From the NCBI RefSeq assembly GCF_000247815.1, contig NC_021683.1:5349521-5413520 (forward strand): 64,000 nucleotides of DNA. Direction: 5' to 3'. The stretch comes from Ficedula albicollis. Its lineage: Eukaryota; Chordata; Aves; Passeriformes; Muscicapidae. Positions 39,395 through 52,059 of this stretch are shown here, one piece after another (within the stretch, counting starts at the first letter, position 1; every line of letters starts with the position of its first letter). The position numbers and the translations under genes are program-made. The notes beneath the pieces were generated by a model that saw nothing but the letters and a program-made list of their open reading frames with translations, was not told the origin of the DNA and searched no databases.

Positions 39395-39672
39395 ATCTAT
39401 TTAATCTATCATCACTGGTAGCATCTGGATATTCTGCTGTAGTACATCGCTACAATCCATAAAGAACACCCTCTTTACTGTTGATGATATCAGATGCACT
39501 GTTGACGTTATTTATTGAAAGCTCTAAATGATCATCTATTTAATCTATCATCACTGGTAGCATCTGGATATTCTGCTGTAGTACATCGCTACAATCCATA
39601 AAGAACACCCTCTTTACTGTTGATGATATCAGATGCACTGTTGACGTTATTTATTGAAAACTCTAAATGATC
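39395..39672. repeat. 139-bp tandem duplication, copies almost identical
   Basis: Copy 1 is 39395-39533 and copy 2 is 39534-39672 (unit atctatttaatctatcat ... ctctaaatgatc). A single substitution is visible (GAAAGCTC against GAAAACTC). It is followed without gap by a second, unrelated duplication at 39673. Confidence 0.95.
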
Positions 39673-39802
39673 AGCAATTTAGCATTCTCCAATGGAAAAA
39701 AAACCAAAAAACCCAAATCTAAATAAAAAAAAAAAAAACAGCAATTTAGCATTCTCCAATGGAAAAAAAAACAAAAAACCCAAATCTAAATAAAAAAAAA
39801 AC
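39673..39802. repeat. 67-bp tandem duplication with A-rich segments
   Basis: Unit agcaatttagcattctccaatgg + A-rich tail occurs at 39673-39739 and 39740-39802. Differences are one C/A change and the lengths of A runs (14 A against 10 A). It abuts the 139-bp duplication exactly, suggesting one compound event. Confidence 0.92.
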
Positions 39803-42800
39803 CCAACAAAAATTACATTCCTAGCAAAAATATCTCTCAACTGTAGCAACAGTAGTTAGCACATCCTTGTGTAGGGAATATTAACTCCCATGTCAGTCTA
39901 AATTCTGAAACCCTTGTCTCTCCCTGCAGAACATAATTTCTCCTTCCAAGCACTTATGTAGCTCAGCCCAACTTGAGGCTGTCTTCTGATCTCAGATAAA
40001 CCCAGGCAATCCTTCTGGCTTTAGTGGGATTATGCCAACATGAGTGAAACTAAAATTTACCCCACAGCATAGGAGAGCTGATAGGTGCAGAAGCCACTGT
40101 GTGACATTTGAAGGCTGCAATGGAAAAGTGCTGGAGGATAAGAAGGAAAAACCATACACTGTGTACACAGAGCAATGGAAACTATTTAAAGCAGCTCCAG
40201 CCTCATATATTCTGTGTAGTCCCTTCACAAGGAGAAAGATGTTACATGATAGTCTGGATATCTAAGTGATTAGGTTCTGCATTGTAATATAAAATAGAAA
40301 ATATTAAATGCTTTTGAGTGATGAATGACACAATCTATTTGCAGGAATGATGGAAAGTCAAGAGGTAATGTTGGTTAAAATTAATTAATCTTCAATACTT
40401 TCCCATTCAGGTCTGTAGGAGTCATAGCCAGTGTTTTCCAATTCCAAGCTCACACTTTCAGTAATGACACCTGCAAGGACTCTATGTCAGATGAGCTTTA
40501 CATCAAGCTTGTGGCAACTGTCCCAGAAATAGAATTACTATTCTACTGGATACTCTGGAATACTGGAGCATTTCTTGAAAATGGGGTGTTCCCTTGGAAA
40601 AACAGGAAAAAAAAAGTGGATGCCAGGGCTTTATCTAAAATTAACTTTTTAACCCTTGAAAGCTAAACTAGCTTGCACTCTTTGAACTGTTGTACCTCTC
40701 TAAAAGTGGGCTGGATTTTTCATTCATAGGATTCCCGTGCTGGCACTCCACATTGTTGTACTCTCATAATCATTTGTTAAAATATACTGGGTAAAATCAG
40801 ATGTCCCATAAATTGGCAGAATTTAATCTGGTTCCACTGCATCCAGGTTCACTTCTACTGTGTTTTGGTTAAACAATGTGAGGGTTTGAATGGAAAAGAA
40901 GAAGAGAAATACAGAAATTAAATTATTCATGCCAGCAGGATGTGTATGTAAGTATATACATACCTACATGGATGGACTCACTACTGGTATCAGGGAGTAT
41001 TGCAATATTTAAAAGGTTTCTTAATTTTAAGCCTTTCTGAGACATTGGGCAGTCTCCTGTTCATTTATTATTTTACAGCACAGTGGGTTGGCTTCCTGGT
41101 TTTACTTTTGCAGTTGCATATCAGCAATGCACCAGATTTCAGCTGCAAGTTTAAAGTAAAGGTTATATTTCAAAATCACAGAGTTGATGACATTGGAGTT
41201 GATACTCTGATTTCCAGGGCTTTGTGTCACCATCTCATAGCCTTGAAGTTGATGCCAGTAAGTTGTTATGGACAAGGACTGTGAGCCTGGTGACCTCAGG
41301 CTGCCTCCTGATGGGGACATGTCCATGTGAATGTGACCCTTATCAACAACTGCACGCACAGCCTGGGTTTTGGGTGAGCCCATCTCCTCACACCACACAG
41401 ACACAGGCAGCTGGCACCTTGCATCCTACTCCCAGATCTGTCAGGCTCAGAAGCTCTCCTGTTCCTCTGGGAGTCAGTTTGGGTTCAGAACTGGGAAGCT
41501 GCTTTGATGTGGGGCTGTGTGTGGTAACAGCTGAGCTGTGCTGCACAGTGTTGCACAGCAAGGCAGGCTGGCCCTGCCTGCCACACCCCTCTGACTACAC
41601 AGACTCCCTTGGGGATTCTCACTTCTTTGTATTTATTTTTTCTCTTCTCACCTGAGCTGAGGCAGGAGGAAGAGAAAGATGTGCTTAGTTTATTCTTCCT
41701 GCTGCTCTGCTCTACATTTCAGGCCTGTCAGTGTATAAAGACACTCAAATGCTAAATTTGTATGAAAACATAGACTCCAAAAACTTCCATTTCAAAGTGC
41801 ATTTTAGTCCAGATTGTAAGAAGTGGGTCATTCAGTAGCCTGCTTGCTGAGTATTGTGTTGGTTCTGTTTTGTCCACAGCCTTATCTTTTCCACACAGAC
41901 TTCCAGTTTTTAGGAAACTGGTTTGCAGGTCAGTCTGCAGGTACCTAAATATTTCTGGCTGTTTTAAGACCTCGGTACCAGCTAGAATTAAGAAGAAGGT
42001 CTGAACACTAAACATACACTACTGCTAACTTAATCACTTTATATAAATTCCCTTGGGTGATCTCTTTTGTCCGTCTTCGGGAGGGTGATATTTGTTCTCC
42101 CAATCTATGGTGTGACCACAGGAACTGCTGCACCTCTCTCTGCTCACTGCAGATTAGGAGCACGGGAGGCATCTCTGGCTTCTCTTTTTTTCTTTTATTC
42201 CCCCCTGTCTTACTTGCAGAACGACTGAAAAAGGACAAGGTTGAGATATTTCCTGAATATTGCATTGTGCCTTGCCCTGCATGGTGCACAGAGGAGTGGG
42301 GAGAGAGGATGTAAAGAGCTATGGGGCAAACTTGGCTCTTGTGCCATGCAACTGCTCAGAAAACAGAGAGTCAATGGAGATCAGAGCTTCAAAACTGTCA
42401 GGTTTTCCTGCTCCAGCCTGTGGAATATTTGCTGCTCCATATGATTTCTGTTTCTGTCTAGAAAAGTCTTTTTCACAGTAGGAAAAGCATCCTATAAATA
42501 TTCTGTATTTATCATTTTGCTAGAGTTTATTCAGTATGCAGAACTTAGATCAATAAAATGAGGAGAAGGAGGGAAAATACCCCAAGATAAAAGAGACTCG
42601 GAGTGCTGTGCATTCCAGAATAAACACAGCACTCCTTGACGTGGTACAGGCACTGTTTGTGCCTGGCTTCCCAACAGGGGTTCTTGCACATCCAGGAACT
42701 TTGTTTGTATTTTGTAAATTAGCAGATGGCTCTTTGATACAAAGGCGAATGTGTTCCCACATCAGATCGAGTATCTCTTTTCCTCTCTTTCCCCTTCTCT

Positions 42801-43106
42801 GATATTAAACAAATCATAGAAGACACAAACACAATTGCCAAAAGTAAGGCAGAGATGGAGCAAAGAAAAAATATGTGTTACTGTGAAGTTCAATTGACAA
42901 TGACTGCAGTAAGGCAAAGAATATAACTGATACTCATATTTACAACATTTCTGAGCTCCAGGGACCTAGGTACAGCCAGCTCACTTACTACGAACCTTTT
43001 CTCTGTTTCCTTCCTGCAGGAATTGCCTAAATCTCATCAGATGGGGGAATTACTCAGGAAAGAGTCACTGCTGGAGTCGGGGAATAATTTTGTACCTGTC
43101 ATGTAA
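39803..43106. other. Non-coding stretch, no gene recognised
   Basis: No supported exon. A 7-bp-stem inverted repeat (gtatgta/tacatac, 40944-40963) lies in an AT-rich context. Frames at 41224-41655 (143 codons) and 42008-42314 on both strands lie in GC-richer sequence and show no recognisable domain. Confidence 0.42.
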
Positions 43107-43570
43107 TCATTTCATAGACTCATAGAATTCTTTAGTTTGAAAATTACTTTTAAGATCATCAAGTCCAATCTGTAACCCAGCACTGCCAAGCCCACCACTA
43201 AACCATGTCCCCCAGTGCCCCATTTACACATCTCTTAAATACCTCCAGGGATGGTGACTCAATCACTTCCCTGGGCAGCCTTCTCCAGTGCTTCACAACT
43301 CTTTGGGGGAAGAAATTTTCTCCAATATCCAATCTAAACCTCCCCTGTTGCAACTTGAAGCCATTTCCTCTCCTTGTGTCACCTGTTCCCTGGGAGCAGA
43401 GCCCGACTCCCACCTGGCTCCATCCTCCTGTCAGGGAGTTGTGAGAGCAAGAGGATTCCTCCTGAGCCTCCTTTTCTCCAGGCTGAGCCCCCCAGCTCCC
43501 TCAGCCACTCCTGGTGTTCCAGACCCTTCTCCAGTTCTGTTGGCCTTCAGCTCCAGCCCCCAGTGCCAGG
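43107..43570 (-). mobile_element. CR1 LINE 3' region, truncated copy
   Basis: The + strand shows the reverse complement of a CR1 3' region in order: TTCATAGACTCATAGAATTC, AAGATCATCAAGTCCAATC, CCTCCAGGGATGGTGACTC, CCCTGGGCAGCC, CCAATATCCAATCTAAACCTCC, GGGAGCAGAGCCCGACTCCCACCTGGCT, CTCCTTTTCTCCAGGCTGAGC, CCCCAGCTCCCTCAGCCACTCCTGG. On the minus strand it encodes the end of the CR1 ORF2 reverse transcriptase protein (RLDIGENFFPQRVVKHWRRLPREV, ESPSLEVFKR). The protein segment is well preserved, so this copy is younger than the one at 23.1 kb. It lacks the 5' part and cannot move by itself. Confidence 0.92.
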
Positions 43571-46500
43571 GGGGAGCCTGTGTCTTACTTGGTGATGCAG
43601 GTAAGGCTCTGCCTGTTTACCTGAAGTTGGGCTTGATCTTGGCTGGAACTTCAAGGCAGCAATTTCAGTAATGTAACAGCAATTAAATGAGACACTTAGA
43701 GCCTACATCTGGCTAAAGCATATTCCCCATTGTTCTAAAAACCCCTCTTTTTAATTGATACTCTGAAATTTATTTGGAAATAGTATTGTTGCATTAGTCA
43801 ACTCTCTCCTTTGCTTGAACTTTTATCTATACAGATAGCATGATGATAAATTATTATGTGTTTCTTTCTGCTTGCATGTGCAAACTAAATATATAAGAAA
43901 AATGAGTGTTCTTTAGGGCTGGCCTTCACTTTTTGGTCTATTTGTACAAGACCTGGCATTACTGGGTCCTAGCCTATGATTGAGCTATACAAGCACAATG
44001 GCACTGCAAATAAATAAATTGCTACCCTGAAGATTATATTTACTTGCACTTTTCCCTACAGGTCTTTGCACCAGAAGTCTTAAATGAAAAAGTACTTCCT
44101 CTGCTATTTCCACGTCTTGTGCATCCATGTCTGGCTCCACTGACCTGCGTGACAGTGAAGAATTTGTCATTGGCCCTAATAGGAATGAGGGGTCCAGTAG
44201 CTGTGATGGTTTAGGACAAATTAGTAAAAGGCTTTGCTCTCCTGAAGCTTTGCCTGACATGGGGCTTGTGTCCAAAGGTGGAACAAAGTATGGCTGCTTT
44301 TCCCTTGAGCACTTGGGTAGCAGTTAAGGGGAAAATTTGCCAAAGTACTTGTGCAGAGACTAAAAGGGTAGGATAAAACCAAGATGGATTTAATGCTCCT
44401 TAACAACAAGTATTACTCTAAGTAGAGGGAAAAAAAATAGCAGATAAATTTGCATTATATATAGGAAAAATGTGTACCATGGAAAAATGCATATCCAATA
44501 CTAAACATGGGCACAAACCCAACCCTTATTTTACAATCATTGAGAGAGTCTCCATTGACTTCCAGGGAAATTGAATGAGATCCAGCTCCAAATCTGGCTT
44601 TCTCAGCTCATGAATACTCCTCTTGAAATTAATGATATTTCTTGAACTGGGAAAATAAGACAGATTTTTTGTAGTACAAGTCTTGCCCTCAGCACTTCAT
44701 CATAGATATGATTTGAGAGAGTGCCCTTTCAAAGCAATGCCTGGTATTGACACGCATAAATCTACAGAGATTTGATCTGTTTTCTAAGGAAGAGAGTCTT
44801 AGGACAAATACAGGGAGATAGCTGAACTACCTGGAGATGTTTGAGGAGCCACCAATCTACTCTCTAAATGTTCCCAATATAATTCAGAGTGTGAACAGGA
44901 GATAAATCATGCATTGGATTAGTTTGCTCATTTTGACTGTTCAGTGACTAATCCATCCATGGGCACTCCTCCTTCCTGCTTTGTATTTATCACCTGAGCA
45001 TAATTGTGTAGGTATTTGTAAAGGGTAAATCAGATCTGGGAAATGGGAATGTGTCCCTGCACATTGCAGCTCCATGTCCTGAGCAGTGCTGCAGCTGAGG
45101 CAGGGTCACAGACATTCCACAGGACTGTTACAGGGTTTTTGTCTGATGAACATGTAAGACCTTTTCACTGAAAAGGTGTGTTCTGAGTTAAAGCACAGTC
45201 CCTGACTGTTCCTTTGACATACAACTGTGAAACTCATTTTCTGCAACACAAAAATATGCACGGTGTAAAATTTACATTTTTCATGAATATTCATTTAATA
45301 TTTATAATTATTTTAGTCTTGCTTACATACTCCCCTTGTTTTCTAATACTCAAACTGGCTTTTTAGTAATTAATTTGAATTTTGCTACTAGCAAGTGGCG
45401 TCTCCTATGAAGCCTATTACAAACATGGCACATTGTTCTAAATTGCATAATAAATAATCGTCTAGAACAGTGACACATTCAGCAAAATGGCTCTGCTCCC
45501 GTTTGACAGGGTGAACGCCTATGTGCTTTTCAAAGCAACTAGTTTAGCACTCTTCATTTACAAAGAGGGAAGGGAGAGAAGAGAGAAATGCTACTCTGAG
45601 AACAGCTTGTCTCATGTTGACCTACTTTCTGCACCAATCTGCGTGCAGCCAGAGCTGCTGTTGTGTTGACACTACATATCCAAGCTAAGGCAAAACCAGC
45701 AGAATCCGTGGCCTTAGAGATTGGCTCTAGAGAAGACAAAAGGCCTTCTGGGTTTGATATGGCTTTTGGATGTGCAGGCACGGCAGGGCTGGGATAAATA
45801 GAGCTGATTTTCAAAACTGACTCCTGTGCTTCCCCTTTCCTGTGAGATGTGAAGCAGATTTTGCTCACCGAACCGGGGCCACTCTGCGTCTAATCTCTGA
45901 GATACATTTATGTCCAAAGCAGCTGGTGTTGGTCCAGGGAGGGTCTCCTTATCTGCATGGGAGATGTGGTCACAGAACTAAATTCGCTACTCTTTATCAG
46001 CATTTTCTCTCCTGCCAGGAAAATCAGAAAACAAAGGAAAAGGGGTGTGCCTATGAGAAAAGCAGGGATGCCCATTTTTCATCCCTATCTTTGGCTCCCT
46101 TTCAGCCCCTGGAGATTATTTGCAGAGGGTGCAAATTAGGATAACCATAGAGCTCCCCTAATCTCATACAGAAGGGACAAGTTTTGTTGTCCCCTCTGTA
46201 GCCTGCAGACCAGGGAAAGGAAACCTTTTCCTTTATCTACGTCTCTATGCAAGGGTTAACCTTGTGCTGTTTGGAAATGATTGGATCTGGAGATTTAATT
46301 CATGATCTTTGGGTTTTGTTTTTTACTAGCTATCATTAATTTTTGAGAGGACATCATTTTTGATGCACTTCACATCTACAACTCTGCTGCCTAGGGTGGG
46401 AGGAGGTGCTGCTACCTCTTGAGAAATGGGAGTAAAAAAATATGTTGTGTCGATCTGCGTCAGTTTCATCATTTCAACCAATGTTTTCATAAAAGCTGAT

Positions 46501-49500
46501 CTATGCTATACAAAGCAAATATTACTCCTTTGCCCCCGAGAGTCTCATGTCCTTTAATGGAAATGAATATAGTTTTATTCTTAGCAGCTTCTTGCAGAAA
46601 CCTCCAGTAATGTGACTTTTCTCCAAAATGTCTTTTTTATGACTAGTTGTAACTTAAAGCAAGAACCTTGTTAATTCTGAGGAGAAAGATGCTAAAACTT
46701 CTGTTTCAAAACCATGGCAATTGCTCTACACCATTCTGAAGATTTCTTTTTGCAATCGCTGTTTTTGGGTTTTTTTGCTCTCCTCTGAGAAGGGTATCTG
46801 TGATAGGATACTGGAAAGATGTCTTGAGATCCATTTATTTATTTAGGTCCTAAAGAAATTAAGTTGACCTCAGTTTAATAGAGCAAGTAAAATAATAGGA
46901 CAAATCAGAGCCTTTAAAAATACCTAAATGAGATCTAGTAGAAACTACTTACTGCTGGGTGAAATGTTACTGGGACTTTCTTGTACTTTTTCCTGGAACC
47001 CTTGGGGGGAATTACAGCACAGTACAGTGGCACATGAACATGAAGTTCACTAACCTGCCTCACTCTGTTGCACTCTCATCCCACAGCATCCTGCCTTTTA
47101 TGAGCTCTTGTGATCTGCTTTCAGAGTGGAATAAAACAGGCACCATAGGATGGACTAGGAGTCCTTGGGTAAAGCCAGCCCAGAGCACCAAGTGCAGTTA
47201 TTACATTGAACTTCTTCCCTGCAGAGATGTGGGGATTTTAAAATTCACTTAATGCAGAGGGTTCCACTTCTCCCAGGAACACACTCAGTGGGTGAAAGTT
47301 TGACATCTGTCATTCTGCTCAATTTGTGTTTCTGGGGTAGAGGCTCTCCTATCTTCCCCAGTAAGATTTCTCTCTGACATTGCCTATTGCTAAATGTTTC
47401 TTGGCTATCCAAATTTTCCAGCTGATAAGCCTTGTGGGCCACTGGGGCAGGAAGCTTCAGGGGCTGTTGTTACTGGCTGCTCCCTGGTTTTGAGAGGCTG
47501 GGGTTTGAGAGTTTGGTTTGCAGTGCTGAACCTCACTGCCTTGAGAACAATTTATGATCCAAAAGGTCCTACACCTCTGAGCCATGGAATGCAATTGAGA
47601 GCTCTTAGGTGGTAAAAATTGCTATTATTGTAGCCCTCAAAAACACAGGTTCTTTTTGTTGAACTGTCTGAGTGCTGTTTGATAACTGTTTGGCATAATG
47701 CCTGTGTCCTTTGATTTCAATTAAACAACAACAGCTTTCCCATTGATATCTGCTAGGAATTAGGTAAAGTCAGAGGTAAGACACTGGAAGAAAAGTCATG
47801 ATGAAATTATAGGTGGATCAGGTGAGTTTTAGACATCAGAGAGAATCACAGCAAAATAGATTGGTTCCCTATACCTGCCATTTCTTTTGTCTCTGATATT
47901 TAATATTTCTCATTAATTGACATTAATTTTTAAACTTATGCTATTGGAGGAATTCTTGTAATGTACAGATAGTGGTGGGAGCTGAGAGTCATGAATTCTA
48001 GTCCTACCTTTCTTTCATCCTCATTTGGTGATGTCTGAGCTTGAGGAGCCAGGACAATGTCCAGCTTCTCCCTGGTGGGACAACACCTGGGCATGAGCAT
48101 CTTCCCTTCCTTCCCTTGACATCTGTGGAAAGCCACAGCTGAAACAGTTTCAGGCTAATCCAGCCAAATCAGCCAGGTCTCTGGTCTGAGTGGTCTGACT
48201 GTCAGGACTCTCCTGCTTTATAGAGTGCAGTTGCAGCCTGCAAAAAGCTTAGGTAAGATGCTTAGTCCTCCTCCTTCTGTTTATTGTGCTGTGCCAGTAT
48301 ACATAACCCTCACTGAATGACACCAGGATTAATTCCTTAACATCTGGAAAGAGATTTGAAAACCTAGAACAATAATTTTACAATTATGCTTAATCAACAC
48401 TGTGCATTTAATGGTTATGTTATTACATGAATGTTCATCGACAAATTGAGGACACATTTTAAAACTCCTTTAGAAAAATCAGTAAATATAAAGTCTTTGT
48501 TCATCAGTATTTGGTTTATGGTCCTGTACCAGCAATGTTCTGCCTTGTCTTTTATGGGTGTGGACTGAAGGGTAACAATGCTTTAGTGACTTCTCAAGCA
48601 ACAAAGCTCACAGCCCAGTTCTTTCCCAAATTTTGAGGTTTTATTTGATTGGGGTGGGTTTACTTCTGCTGAAAGTACAATCAATAGTATTTTCAATACT
48701 ATGAAGATAAAGAAGTACATTACATTTTTCAGCAGCAGTATCACTTCCAACAGGAATAGAACAAACAAACCTTTTTAGCTGTTTACATGAATAGACTTTC
48801 AAGTGTATCCTCTAGTTCCCCTGGGAGGTTAATTTTTAAAACTTACATCATTGGAAGACAAAACTGAGTTAGTGAAGTGCTTTTTAAAGTATTGAATGAA
48901 ATACAGGCTCCCATCCTGCCCAGGTCAGATGCTGCACATGGGTTCTGTGTGACCAGCACCGTACTGGTGACCAGTCCTGTTAGAAAACTGGGCTGCACTG
49001 CCTCAAATTGCCCATGGCCTGCTTGCACTGTCCCACCTTGGCTCTGGGTATCTGTTCAGAATGGCCTTCCCTTCTGCTCAGAGCTCAGCACCACAAAGGT
49101 CCCCCATGGAGCTCTGGTTTGGGGGTGCTGCACACTGTCTGTCCTGGGCTGCCCCTCTGCTGTGCTGAAGTTCTGGGTGCTATGAAAGCTGGGGCCAAAC
49201 CACAACTAAAACCATACCTGGAATGTGTGTGCTGCCCCCAAAGTCACTAATTCCTTTAGTCACTCCAGTAAATCTCTTCCCACAACAAGCATGCACTGGG
49301 AGCTGCTCCTGCCCAAAAGAGACCTGTGGGAGAACATCAGTGTCAGAAAGGTTAAGTAACTCAGTCCATAATTGCAGGAACATGTCTATAATTTCTAATT
49401 CTCTCTGTAGAAAAGGAAGGCTTTTCTTTCAGTCAGATCATGTGGCAACAGAATCTGGCCATCCTGTGCAAATCCTGTAGGTGTAATAGATTCCTCATTT

Positions 49501-52059
49501 GACACAGATTTTCAAGCCAAGGTGATTAGGAAGTCATAAATATAATGCTAAAGTGATCCTTAAAATAAACAAAATTCCTTGATTTTAAAATCCCAGGAGA
49601 TGAGGTTTAATTTCTCTAACCAATCTGGGAATGTAAAAGATTTCCCTGCAGTGCCTTATTGATATAATTTGACCTTGCTCAGCATTGGAGCTCCCTGATG
49701 GAGGTGTGGGGGGAGGAGGGGTGTGTGTGGACACACATGCAAAGTGCTCTTACTATGCCTGTATTCAAATTCTAATTCCATATTCTTGTAAGAACCATCT
49801 CACTGGGAACCAAAAATAGCACAGACGGAAAATATTCTCACAAGATGATTGTCACACAAATAAGAGGAGTTTCTCTTTAACCCATTCTCTTATCAGCTGA
49901 GCTCTCTGCAGGCTCCTCATCTTCTGCCTATGCTGTGCTTTAGCCATTGGCCAAGAATCTGTTCATGAAAAGCAGCAATTTAACAGTAATAAATATCTCT
50001 GTGGTTGACAGCATGCCACTAAGCTGGATTTAATGAAGTGTGCTTACCTTGTTTTAACAATATAAAAGTGTTGTCTCAGCGATGGTAATTTTCTGTCTTT
50101 GTATCAGGGTGTGTTTGGAGTTTTGGTGAAACTGTTTTTCTGGGTCTTTGCTAGCTTTGAACATGCCCAGTTACATCTGCTACTGCTCTGTTCCTTTCAA
50201 TGAGATAGCACAAAATGCATGCCCAGTCCAGGTTCTTCCTGCCTGTCACAATTTCCTATATAGAAAGAGAAGGTGAATTTTTATTACTGCAGGATCCACA
50301 AACCTTGATTTTGTAGGATACTGGGCTGTGCTAGGCATTACAAATACACAGAATGAAAGGGTTGTCCTTTCAAAGAGCCAGTTCTCTATGTACTGGAGGG
50401 GGATGAAAGAGGATGCTGGTGGAGGGTGCAAGGAAACCACAAAACAATCTTCAACACACAAAGGAGCTGAACAGTTGTCTTTATAGGCACCAGGCAAAGT
50501 AGAGGCATGAGGAGGAGAAAACCGGAATTCACTTGTTCAAAGCTCCAGTGAGTGGTGTGACCTGGCAACACCTGCACATCTGAGGTTGAATCTGATCAGT
50601 GCAGGAAACAGATCCGTCAGGGAGGGGGCCCACAGGATGGAGAAGTGGTGTTTTAGACACAGGAGAGGTGACAAAGGGAAAGAGGAAAGTTGATCCCACA
50701 AAGCCCATTTTATCCAGGTTGTTCTGGGGGATCCCATGCACTCTGTGGAGTGTTAATACTGGTCTTCAAATGAGCTGATCTCTCAAGATGGCATTTTGCA
50801 GTGGTGTGTTTATTCCTGGACTTCCATGGTACACAGTTTCATACAAAGAAAAGCTAAAATTTTGTTCTTTTATTTGAATTTGTTCATAGATTATGAAGAA
50901 GAGCTGATGGTTGCACATTTACTACACAACAGATGTTCAAAGTTCTCAGTCACATCATCTGCCCAATTGCCCATGGCTTTGTCTATTCCAATTATTTTTT
51001 CCCATATGTACACATTGGGTCGCATTCCACCTTTGAGACAAATAGGGGTTTATTTTTTATTCCTCTACTGAGGAATAAAAATACTGAGGTCCTTTGGGCT
51101 TCTCACAAGGCAAGTCACATTCCAAAGAGACCTGAAAACTTTCCCGTGGCAGTAAATTGTAAGGGAATGACTGACAGGATCCCAGTCAGGTCTGGTGATA
51201 CCTCTGCTAGGAAGCTTTTCATTTTGGGTGTGATCCTCAGCTTGCCCATGGTGCCTTATTCCAGAAAGGGTGCTGTATGCTGGATATTCCAGCAAGGCTG
51301 TCTCATGTTGGCTGTGGGAGAACTTGGGAAAAACAAATCCATGAAGTTGCTGGACCAGCTAAAGTGGGTAGAGGTTATGGGCAGAGCCTGAGTGCAGGAA
51401 CAGAGAGGAGATGAATGCTGCCCACAGACAAGCAAAAATGTTTTTACTGTCATGAGCAGCTGAAGAATTGCTGTCCTTCTTTCTTTTGGCAATGATAACA
51501 TTGAATGTCTCTGGGACAAGGGCTGCCAGTGAGCCTCAATGCTGAAAGGGATTTGGGAGATGCACTTCCCTGAGAAGATGCTGCTGGGGACCTGCCTGGT
51601 GACACCTTGGCTCTCTCTTCCTGCTTCAGGGTGAGCTGCCCTCCTGGGATTTGGAAGCAGGCTGCATACATTTCCCTTGCAGGCTGGGCTAACGTGCTGC
51701 TCAGCTCCCCTTTGTGTCTTTGTGTCCTTGGCAGGAGCCTGTGCAGAGCAGCGCTCGCCGGTGCCGTTCTGGCATGAGCAGGTGAGGCAGGAAATCTCAG
51801 AACAGCCACACTTGTAGTGGAGCCCTGACTCAGAGAGATGCAGCCCTGCAGGGAGCTGGATGCCATCAGAATGCAGAGTAGGCTGCAAAAACCTTGTATG
51901 GAGCAGAGAGAACACACGGAGCTCGGAGCAGCCGGGTTTGACATTGGACAATCAGCCAGGCACAGTGCAGCCAGCCTGGGATCATCAGCCGTGCTGAGAG
52001 GCAGGGATAATTAGGCACACACAAAGATACCCTGCAGATACCCTTCTGCAGCTCTTAAC
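43571..52059. other. Non-coding stretch, no gene recognised
   Basis: AT-rich with GC-richer patches at 48900-49200 and 51550-51980. The longest non-homopolymer frame in the window (231 codons, minus, 51256-51951) lies in the latter patch together with a 164-codon frame in another phase; neither resembles a known protein. The segment 45290-45680 is a repeat-free AT-rich block with TAATTA motifs and could be a conserved element. A G-rich run followed by a GT/AC inverted repeat is at 49701-49740. Confidence 0.42.

Noticed and set aside
40944..40963. Small hairpin with 7-bp stem as a possible microRNA or terminator
   Set aside because: The stem is too short for a microRNA precursor and the sequence is simple AT-rich; such hairpins are expected by chance.
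43198..43413. 71-codon minus-strand frame with a protein-like sequence
   Set aside because: It is the decayed C-terminus of the CR1 reverse-transcriptase protein, so it is annotated as the mobile element and not as a host gene.
47960..48060. Possible MIR-like segment (gagagtcatgaattctagtc and following bases)
   Set aside because: Only one short stretch resembles the SINE and the expected downstream blocks are not recognisable.
50933..51391. 152-codon plus-strand open frame
   Set aside because: No recognisable family and no supporting splice or regulatory signal.
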